From CAYMLQ01 sp964390795 (lineage in GTDB: Bacteria; Verrucomicrobiota; Kiritimatiellia; RFP12; UBA1067), in the NCBI GenBank assembly GCA_964390795.1, contig CAYMLQ010000108.1, positions 1 through 15,033 on the forward strand: a DNA stretch of 15,033 nt, in the 5' to 3' direction. Both the position numbers and the translations under genes were made by a program. Shown piece by piece: positions 1-5,329 of this stretch; positions within the stretch are counted from its first letter, which is position 1; every line of letters starts with the position of its first letter. The notes beneath the pieces were generated by a model. It had not been told where the DNA came from and did no database searches. It saw nothing but the letters and a program-made list of their open reading frames with translations.

Positions 1-107
1 GCGACAAGATGATGGTCAAGTGCATCGGCGTCGATGACCGCGGCCGCATCAAGCTCAGCCGCCGCGAGGCCATGCGCGACCTGGACGCGCAGAAGAAGCA
101 AGACTAA
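1..107 (+). CDS. pnp: Polyribonucleotide nucleotidyltransferase (PNPase), C-terminal fragment
   Basis: Only the last 34 codons plus stop (TAA at 105-107) are present; the first complete codon begins at base 3 and the gene runs off the left edge. The residues read DKMMVKCIGVDDRGRIKLSR and continue to a lysine-rich end, which matches the last strands of the S1 RNA-binding domain that closes PNPase, where 'GD.v.VKv.gVDdrGRi.LSRrea' is the usual pattern. PNPase is a phosphorolytic 3'-5' exoribonuclease and degradosome component. An isolated S1 end could also belong to another S1 protein such as ribosomal protein S1, but the short charged tail directly after 'LSRREAM' fits PNPase best. A strong intrinsic terminator follows eight bases after the stop. 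Confidence 0.8.
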   Translation, partial: DKMMVKCIGVDDRGRIKLSRREAMRDLDAQKKQD

Positions 108-114
108 CAAAGGC

Positions 115-149
115 AAGGCCCGCGACACCCGTCGCGGGCCTTTATTTTT
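115..149 (+). terminator. Rho-independent terminator after pnp
   Basis: Bases 115-126 and 131-142 form a perfect 12-bp stem (AAGGCCCGCGAC / GTCGCGGGCCTT) with a four-base ACCC loop, followed by TATTTTT (143-149). This is a textbook intrinsic terminator for the upstream gene. It ends only three bases before the ATG assigned to ruvC. Confidence 0.92.
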
Positions 150-152
150 CTT

Positions 153-677
153 ATGATCCAACGCACCGTCTCCTCCGCCATCCGCGTGATGGGCGTGGAC
201 ACCTCGCTGCGCTCCACCGGCATCGGCATCATCGACGCCGCAGGCTCGCGCATGACTCCCGTCTACTACGGCACGATCAAGAACCCGCCGGGACGCCCCC
301 TCTCCGCCTGCCTCGTCCATCTGCAAGACGAGATCACGAAACTCATTGAAGAGCACCATCCCGAAGCGGTCGCCATCGAGGGCATCTTCTTTGCGAAGAA
401 CGTCAAGACCATGCTGATCCTCTCCCACGCGCGCGGCACGATCATCGCCCAGTGCGCGCGCCTCGGCCTGCCGGTGTACGAGTATGAGCCCCGGCGCGTC
501 AAAATGGCCGTGGCCGGCTACGGCGCGGCTGAGAAGGCGCAGATCCAGAAGATGGTCAAGACCCTGCTGTCCCTACCCGAGGAGCCGCAGAACGACGCGG
601 CCGACGGCCTCGCCCTCGCCATCACCCACCTCCACAACCGCACGGCGCTTGCCGCACTCGCGACCGAGCCGATCTGA
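153..677 (+). CDS. ruvC: Crossover junction endodeoxyribonuclease RuvC (Holliday junction resolvase)
   Basis: This 174-residue protein has the length and motif order of RuvC, the nuclease that cuts Holliday junctions in the RuvABC complex at the end of homologous recombination. The four metal-binding acidic residues are all visible: D16 (VMGVDTS), E76 (AIEGIFF), and D148 and D151 (NDAADGLALA), the last two with the same three-residue spacing as in E. coli RuvC. The first motif reads VDTS rather than the common IDPG, a divergent form. The ATG at 153 gives about 12 residues before the first beta strand; an ATG at 189 or GTG at 186 is possible and would leave almost no N-terminal extension. Neither start has a recognisable Shine-Dalgarno sequence. 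The gene starts three bases after the pnp terminator and ends one base from the convergent neighbour. Confidence 0.93.
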   Translation: MIQRTVSSAIRVMGVDTSLRSTGIGIIDAAGSRMTPVYYGTIKNPPGRPLSACLVHLQDEITKLIEEHHPEAVAIEGIFFAKNVKTMLILSHARGTIIAQCARLGLPVYEYEPRRVKMAVAGYGAAEKAQIQKMVKTLLSLPEEPQNDAADGLALAITHLHNRTALAALATEPI

Positions 678-678
678 G

Positions 679-1185
679 CTAAATCTTGCGGCTGTCGTAG
701 GCCCAGTGCAGCACCGCTTGCCGCTGCCGCTTCCTGCAGGCCAGATCGCCTTTCGTACAGTGCTTGCGGAGCTGTTGAATGTGCCGCCTGGCAGCCATCC
801 AGCGCCGGATCTGGCGCTCGTCGTCCGGGCTCCTCCGCCCCATGTAATAGCGGCAATACCACTGGAACCAGCCGCGCGGATCATCCGGACTGATCCAGTG
901 TTTCTCAACCCAGTGTGAGAGCGGCGTCGAAGCGTCCACGCCGAAGAAATTGAGAGCCGGGTCGTGGCGCTCCGGCGACAGCCTCGCCTTTTCGAACCAC
1001 GACGCCGGGAACTCCGCGCGGCAGTCGGTCATGTATTTGCCGCCAAAGACACCCAGTTCCAACATTTCCTGCGGGGTCAGTTCAGGCTTGAACCGAGGGT
1101 CAAAACCTGTGCCTTCTGGCATCGTCAGCACATACCAATATTCCTGCTGCATCCGGTCGTGTACGCAGACTTCTTTAGGTTTCAT
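679..1185 (-). CDS. Conserved protein of unknown function (168 aa)
   Basis: I recognise this as a conserved hypothetical protein found across bacteria and some eukaryotes, with no function I can name. It is cytosolic-looking: no signal peptide or membrane segment, and rich in aromatic and basic residues. Distinctive conserved blocks in order are 'GGKYMTDC' near residue 49, 'FPASWF', 'LNFFGV.AS.PL..W', 'W.SPDDPRGWFQWYCRYYMGRR', a basic 'RQIRRW.A.RRH' helix, and the ending 'RQ.QAVLHWAYDSRKI'. The intact conserved start and end indicate a full-length gene. It is transcribed toward ruvC and its TAG stop (679-681) lies one base after the ruvC stop. No Shine-Dalgarno precedes the ATG at 1185; a promoter-like pair sits so close upstream that the mRNA could be leaderless. 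Confidence 0.85.
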   Translation of the reverse strand: MKPKEVCVHDRMQQEYWYVLTMPEGTGFDPRFKPELTPQEMLELGVFGGKYMTDCRAEFPASWFEKARLSPERHDPALNFFGVDASTPLSHWVEKHWISPDDPRGWFQWYCRYYMGRRSPDDERQIRRWMAARRHIQQLRKHCTKGDLACRKRQRQAVLHWAYDSRKI

Positions 1186-1191
1186 AGTTGT

Positions 1192-1220
1192 ACTTTATCA
1201 CGTCTAGCCGCTCTACTCAA
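1192..1220 (-). promoter_or_regulatory. Possible sigma70-type promoter for the 168-aa protein
   Basis: On the minus strand TTGAGT (1215-1220) and TAAAGT (1192-1197) are separated by 17 bases. Each matches the consensus hexamer at four of six positions. The predicted transcript start would fall at or within a base or two of the ATG at 1185, implying a leaderless message, consistent with the lack of a ribosome-binding site. This is a weak match and could be chance. Confidence 0.25.
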
Positions 1221-1326
1221 CACTCGGAATCGCACGCCCGTTATTCTAGGCTTTTCACCGTAGCGAGTCTGTGGCAGACTGAATACGTTCAACTCGATTG
1301 TAATCACACGATACACCTGCAAGCTT

Positions 1327-4300
1327 ATGTGCGAAACGCAAATGATATGTGCCTTTCTTGCGCTCCTGACCGGCCTTGTTTTGACGGCCCCCGCGCAAGA
1401 CCGAGAAAGCCTCGTGCGTCAGTTAAGCCTGATGCGGCCCGAAGCCGTCCGACTCGCGCAAGAGGATATGGCCGCCCGCTGGCCTGAACGCTGCCGTATC
1501 GACAGCGCCTGGTGCGACACCCTTGAGCCGCACCGTAGCGATCTCATGAGGCGCCTGAACGCAGGCGAACCGGCCGAAACCGAAGCCCGCGAACTACTCA
1601 GAAAAGTCAGACTGGCCTTGCTCGCCAACCCGCTTCTCGACTGCAACCGCCTCTTGCTGATCCGTCGCACGGTAAACAACCTCGGACTCCCCCAAAACTG
1701 GCAGCAGGTCCGCGACGTGACTCATCACGGCTTAACCAACGAAATCGCTGTACTGAGCGGCCTCCGTGACGTACCCACCCTCAAGACACTGTCCACTGCC
1801 GCGCCAGGCCGCTACATTGGCGACCTTCAGCTCCATTGGAACGCAAGGCGGCTGATGTTCACCGGCCAGAACTCAAAAGGGCTCCACCGCGTCTTCGAAC
1901 TGGAAATCGAGGCACCCGCTACGGTCACGGAGCTGCCGCTTATCCCAGACAGCGATGTGGACAATTACGCGGGCTGCTGGCTAGCGGACGATTCCGCTCT
2001 CTTCATTTCAAACGCGTCCTTCATCGGCGTGCCGTGCGTCGTGGGATCGTCCTACGTCGGCAGCCTCTACCGCTGGTATCCGAAGGACGGACACATTCGC
2101 CGCCTGACGTTCGATCAGGATCACAATTGGTGCCCGACCCAGATGGCCGACGGACGCGTCATGTACCTGCGCTGGGAGTACAGCGATATCGCCCATTATG
2201 TCTCGCGCATTCTCTTCACCATGAGTCCGGATGGCACGGGCCAGCGGGAGCTATACGGCAGCGGCTCGTATTGGCCGAACGCGATGTTTTACGCGCGCCC
2301 GATCCCCAATGACCCTCACCGCTTTGCCGCCATCGTCAGCGGCCATCACGGCGTGCCGCGCATGGGCGAGCTGACCCTTTTCGATCCGACCCGCGGCCGC
2401 AGGGAAGCGCAGGGCGCGATCCAGCGCATCCCCGGACGAGGCAAACCCGTTCAGCCCCTCATTAAAGACGAGCTGGTCGATGAATCGTGGCCAAAGTTCC
2501 TCCACCCCTGGCCGCTAGGCGGCGCCTATTTTCTCGCCGCCTGTAAGCCCGATCCGAAAGCTCTCTGGGGGCTCTATCTTGCCGATACCTTCGACAACCT
2601 CACGCTGATCTGCGAAGAACCGGGCCAGGCACTCTTCGAGCCCATCCCCCTTCAACCGCAGCGCCGCCCGCTCCAGCCGCCTGACCAGATCGACGCAAAG
2701 GCCCGTCATGGCAAGGTCAAGATCACCGACATCTACTCCGGCCCCGGGCTTGCGGGCGTGCCGCGCGGCACCGTCACGAGCCTGCGCATCCTCTCTTACT
2801 CCTTCGCTTACCGCAACATGGGCGCGGAACAGGACCGCGTGGGCTTCGACGGCCCGTGGGATGTCAAACGCATCCTGGGCACCGTACCGGTCGAAGAGGA
2901 TGGCTCCGCGTATTTCGAAGTCCCCGCCAACACGCCCGTCGCCTTTCAGCCGCTCGACGGCAAAGGACGCGCCCTGCAGCTCATGCGGAGCTGGATCACG
3001 GTGATGCCCGGCGAGCTTCAGTCCTGCTCCGGCTGCCATGAGCCGCAGAACAGCGGCCCCGGCCCGCTCGCGCGCCTCCGCGCGATGGACCGAAAACCAT
3101 CCAAGATCGAACCGTGGTACGGGCCGGAGCGCGGCTTTGCTTTCAACCGCGAAGTCCAGCCGGTACTCGACCGCCATTGCGTCGGCTGTCATGACGGCAG
3201 CAAGGCGGGACGCCTCGACTTGACGCTCAGACCCGGAGTCTCGTTCCGCACGAAAGAGGTCTACTACATCGGCAAGGACGCCCGTTTTCCGCCGGCCTAT
3301 CTCGCGCTGCGTGCCTACGTTCGCGGACACACGCAGGAAGGCGACCTTCAGATGCCCTACCCGTGCGACTTTCACGCCTCAACCACGGAATTGATCCAAC
3401 TGCTCGAGGCGGGACATCACGGCGTACGGCTCGACGCAGAAGCGTGGGACAGGTTGTACACTTGGATAGACCTCAACACGCCCGCGCACGGCACCTGGAC
3501 TGAAATCGTCGGCGAGAAACGCATGGCCGACTCCGCGCTCCGCCGCAACGACCTGCAACAGCGCTATGCAGGAGTCGACGAGCAACACGAAATGACCCCA
3601 GGGCCGGCTGTGCGTGCCTCGCCATTACCGCTGCAGGAGCCCGCACCCTCGCCCCCGACCCGGCCCGCTGTCTCAGACTGGCCCTTTGACGCCGCTACCG
3701 CCCTCGCCAAACAACAGGCCTTGGGAGAGACACGCCGCGCAATCGATCTCGGAGGCATCAGCCTGACCCTCGCCCGCATTCCGGCCGGCCGCTTCGCCAC
3801 CGCTGACGGCCGCACCGTGGACATCAAGAAGCCGTTCTGGCTCAGCGTCGACGAGATCAGCAACGAACAGTTCGCCCGCTTCGATCCCGAGCACGACAGC
3901 CGGATGGAGCGCGGCGAGTTCCTCCAGTTCACAGCCCAAGAGCGCGGCTACCCGCTGAACACACCCACACAACCGGTCTGCCGCGTCTCCTGCGAGGCCG
4001 CAGAAGCCTTCTGCCGTTTCGCCTGCAAGCATGCTGGCGCACACGTGCGCCTTCCCAGCAACGACGAGTGGGAATGGTCGGCCCGGGCTGGCACGGCGGC
4101 TCCGCTGTCCTACGGCGCAGGGGATGATGATTTCTCGGCCTCGGCCAATCTTGCGGATCTGACCTTCCGCCGCATGGACCGCTTTCGCGCGAACATGCCG
4201 GGGGCAGCCGTTCCCGAGTGGCGCCCGGCTCGCACGAACTGCAACGACGGGTTCCGCGTCTCCGCGCCTGTCAGCTCTTTCGCGCCAAACGCCTGGGGTC

Positions 4301-4482
4301 TCCATGACGTCAACGGCAACGTGTGGGAGTGGACCTCCGGACGCCTGCCGGACGGACGCGCCTGCGCCCGCGGCGGCTCGTGGTGGAAACGGCCGCAACA
4401 CGCAACCTTCGCGACGCGCGTAGCATACCCGCCCTGGCAGCGGGTCTTCGACGTCGGCTTCCGCGTGCTCGTGGAGGAATGA
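1327..4482 (+). CDS. Secreted HzsA-like di-haem protein with C-terminal FGE/SUMF-like domain (1051 aa)
   Basis: The N-terminus carries a hydrophobic stretch ending TAPA (residue 23), a plausible signal peptide; ATG 1342 (M6) is an alternative start. Residues about 25-165 are mostly helical, then a propeller-like region begins at LHWNARRLMFT (169) and contains GVPCV (C237), 'FDQDHNW', 'RWEYSDIAHY' and 'SGHHGV'. Two c-type haem sites follow: C567-C570-H571 and C618-C621-H622. 'GHHGV' (H697, H698) and 'WIDLNTP' close this part, which resembles the hydrazine synthase alpha subunit. After a proline-rich linker (about 758-790) comes an FGE/SUMF-like domain (807-1051) with NVWEW (W1000, W1002), RGGSW and a GFRV end, but without the catalytic cysteine pair. 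It shares this whole arrangement with the giant protein at 5330-14680. The substrate is unknown; the hydrazine synthase label describes fold similarity only. The TGA stop lies 13 bases from the convergent gene. Confidence 0.85.
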   Translation: MCETQMICAFLALLTGLVLTAPAQDRESLVRQLSLMRPEAVRLAQEDMAARWPERCRIDSAWCDTLEPHRSDLMRRLNAGEPAETEARELLRKVRLALLANPLLDCNRLLLIRRTVNNLGLPQNWQQVRDVTHHGLTNEIAVLSGLRDVPTLKTLSTAAPGRYIGDLQLHWNARRLMFTGQNSKGLHRVFELEIEAPATVTELPLIPDSDVDNYAGCWLADDSALFISNASFIGVPCVVGSSYVGSLYRWYPKDGHIRRLTFDQDHNWCPTQMADGRVMYLRWEYSDIAHYVSRILFTMSPDGTGQRELYGSGSYWPNAMFYARPIPNDPHRFAAIVSGHHGVPRMGELTLFDPTRGRREAQGAIQRIPGRGKPVQPLIKDELVDESWPKFLHPWPLGGAYFLAACKPDPKALWGLYLADTFDNLTLICEEPGQALFEPIPLQPQRRPLQPPDQIDAKARHGKVKITDIYSGPGLAGVPRGTVTSLRILSYSFAYRNMGAEQDRVGFDGPWDVKRILGTVPVEEDGSAYFEVPANTPVAFQPLDGKGRALQLMRSWITVMPGELQSCSGCHEPQNSGPGPLARLRAMDRKPSKIEPWYGPERGFAFNREVQPVLDRHCVGCHDGSKAGRLDLTLRPGVSFRTKEVYYIGKDARFPPAYLALRAYVRGHTQEGDLQMPYPCDFHASTTELIQLLEAGHHGVRLDAEAWDRLYTWIDLNTPAHGTWTEIVGEKRMADSALRRNDLQQRYAGVDEQHEMTPGPAVRASPLPLQEPAPSPPTRPAVSDWPFDAATALAKQQALGETRRAIDLGGISLTLARIPAGRFATADGRTVDIKKPFWLSVDEISNEQFARFDPEHDSRMERGEFLQFTAQERGYPLNTPTQPVCRVSCEAAEAFCRFACKHAGAHVRLPSNDEWEWSARAGTAAPLSYGAGDDDFSASANLADLTFRRMDRFRANMPGAAVPEWRPARTNCNDGFRVSAPVSSFAPNAWGLHDVNGNVWEWTSGRLPDGRACARGGSWWKRPQHATFATRVAYPPWQRVFDVGFRVLVEE

Positions 4483-4495
4483 GCCCGATTGGACG

Positions 4496-4945
4496 TTAAC
4501 TTCCGGCGGGCAAGCGCTCGAAGGCGATCTGATACTCCTGCTGCTGCGTCGCCTGATAATACACGCCGCACAACTGGTCGTTCTCGCGGTCGTAGATCAG
4601 CGTGTAGGTCGATCCCGGATAGTTCGCGTCTTGCAGTTCCACAAAAACCTTCACGAAGCCGCGCTCCTTGTAGAGACGGGCCCGGCCCACATGAATGGGA
4701 TTGGGGTTAAAGTAGGCCGCCTCCAACTCGTTCTGAGGCAGGAGCCGCCTGATCTCAAGAACATAGCCTCCGTCCGGCCGCACCCACTTGCCTTTCAGCT
4801 TGTCGAACTCCACAAGTACTGACTCCGCCGCAGGCGGTGAGACACTAGCCACAGGCGCCGCGACGGGCACGCCCGAAAACCTCATGAAAATCAGTGCGGC
4901 GAGTACGACTGCAACGATTACGCCTCCTAAGATAAATGGCTTCAT
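4496..4945 (-). CDS. Conserved single-pass membrane protein of unknown function (149 aa)
   Basis: I chose the ATG at 4945 (MKPFILGG) because GAAAGGTG sits just upstream at proper spacing; the reading frame stays open further upstream and through the N gap, but that extension has no start signal and no protein-like character. Residues 5-22 form one transmembrane helix, followed by an Ala/Pro/Val-rich spacer to about residue 42 and then a small, probably beta-rich, extracytoplasmic domain. Conserved-looking blocks are 'LKGKWVRPDGGYVLEI', 'AAYFNPNPIHVGRA', 'VELQDANYPGSTYTL' and 'LCGVYYQA..QQ'. I recognise the pattern as a conserved hypothetical family common in Planctomycetota and Verrucomicrobiota. 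It points away from the giant gene and converges with the 1051-residue haem protein. Confidence 0.82.
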   Translation of the reverse strand: MKPFILGGVIVAVVLAALIFMRFSGVPVAAPVASVSPPAAESVLVEFDKLKGKWVRPDGGYVLEIRRLLPQNELEAAYFNPNPIHVGRARLYKERGFVKVFVELQDANYPGSTYTLIYDRENDQLCGVYYQATQQQEYQIAFERLPAGS

Positions 4946-4949
4946 TTTA

Positions 4950-4957
4950 CACCTTTC
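4950..4957 (-). promoter_or_regulatory. Ribosome-binding site deciding the start of the 149-aa protein
   Basis: Read on the minus strand this is GAAAGGTG, with TAAA between it and the ATG at 4945. It is one of only two clear Shine-Dalgarno-like sites in the window and supports MKPFILGG as the true N-terminus. Confidence 0.65.
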
Positions 4958-5079
4958 TTCAGCGCAAAGAGCAAGAACAGACAGAAGCGCGCAACTCATA
5001 CCGGAACCGATTTTTGTCATTTCCATTTTCTCCAAAATCGTTTTTTCACCACTTAGTTTGACAGGTAAGCGGAAGAAGT

Positions 5080-5093
5080 CAAGCATTCCGACC
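5080..5093 (+). repeat. 14-base repeat at left edge of gap
   Basis: CAAGCATTCCGACC abuts the N block on its left; the identical sequence abuts it on the right (5194-5207). The likely cause is an unresolved overlap of two contig ends rather than a biological repeat. Confidence 0.9.
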
Positions 5094-5193
5094 NNNNNNN
5101 NNNNNNNNNNNNNNNNNNNNNNNNNNNNNNNNNNNNNNNNNNNNNNNNNNNNNNNNNNNNNNNNNNNNNNNNNNNNNNNNNNNNNNNNNNNNN
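5094..5193. other. Assembly gap of 100 N
   Basis: Exactly 100 undetermined bases, the conventional length for a scaffold join of unknown size. The 14 bases immediately before the gap are repeated exactly immediately after it. Confidence 0.98.
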
Positions 5194-5207
5194 CAAGCAT
5201 TCCGACC
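5194..5207 (+). repeat. 14-base repeat at right edge of gap
   Basis: Identical copy of 5080-5093, directly following the N block. Collapsing the two copies would give a continuous sequence without a gap. Confidence 0.9.
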
Positions 5208-5273
5208 CTATCCGACACACTGATTAAACTTGTTTCTACCCCCGGCGATTCTGTTACACTTACTGGCACTTGG

Positions 5274-5300
5274 TTGTTACTCATTTGCCTTTATTATAAT
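5274..5300 (+). promoter_or_regulatory. Probable promoter of the giant secreted haem protein
   Basis: A perfect TATAAT (5295-5300) is preceded by TTGTTA (5274-5279) at 15 bases, or by TTGGTT (5270-5275) at 19 bases. The spacing of either -35 is off the ideal 17, but the exact -10 in an AT-rich patch, 30 bases before the start codon, makes this the best promoter in the window. The expected transcript start is near 5307, leaving a leader of about 23 bases with a ribosome-binding site. Confidence 0.5.
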
Positions 5301-5320
5301 TGCTAGAGCCAAAGCCGATT

Positions 5321-5324
5321 GGAG
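5321..5324 (+). promoter_or_regulatory. Ribosome-binding site deciding the start of the giant gene
   Basis: GGAG is followed by five bases and ATG at 5330. It favours this ATG over an in-frame TTG at 5300, which overlaps the -10 hexamer and would place ten non-signal residues before the signal peptide. Confidence 0.65.
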
Positions 5325-5329
5325 TCAGA

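Larger units (their letters stand above)
4946..5329. other. Divergent intergenic region containing an assembly gap
   Basis: This stretch separates the starts of the 149-residue membrane protein (minus) and the giant secreted protein (plus). It is clearly more AT-rich than its coding neighbours. On the plus side it holds a good promoter just before the giant gene. On the minus side the best promoter-like pair is TTGACT (5077-5082) with CAAACT sixteen bases further, a weak candidate. TTGACA at 5058-5063 on the plus strand has no convincing -10 partner. I see no gene, tRNA or riboswitch. The open frames crossing it on both strands run through the N block and are not credible. Confidence 0.6.

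Noticed and set aside
5058..5063. TTGACA as a plus-strand -35 box.
   Set aside because: No acceptable -10 lies 16-18 bases downstream, whether or not the gap is collapsed.
4946..5284. Upstream extension of the 149-residue protein's frame across the N gap to an ATG at 5284.
   Set aside because: The frame is open only because N bases do not create stops. The extension has no domain character, while a Shine-Dalgarno and a transmembrane start fit the ATG at 4945.
4788..5306. Plus-strand open frame of 172 codons across the gap.
   Set aside because: It lies antisense to the membrane protein and passes through the N block; composition is not protein-like.
5300..5329. TTG start at 5300 for the giant gene.
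   Set aside because: It overlaps the -10 hexamer and lacks a ribosome-binding site; ATG 5330 has GGAG five bases upstream and begins a normal signal peptide.
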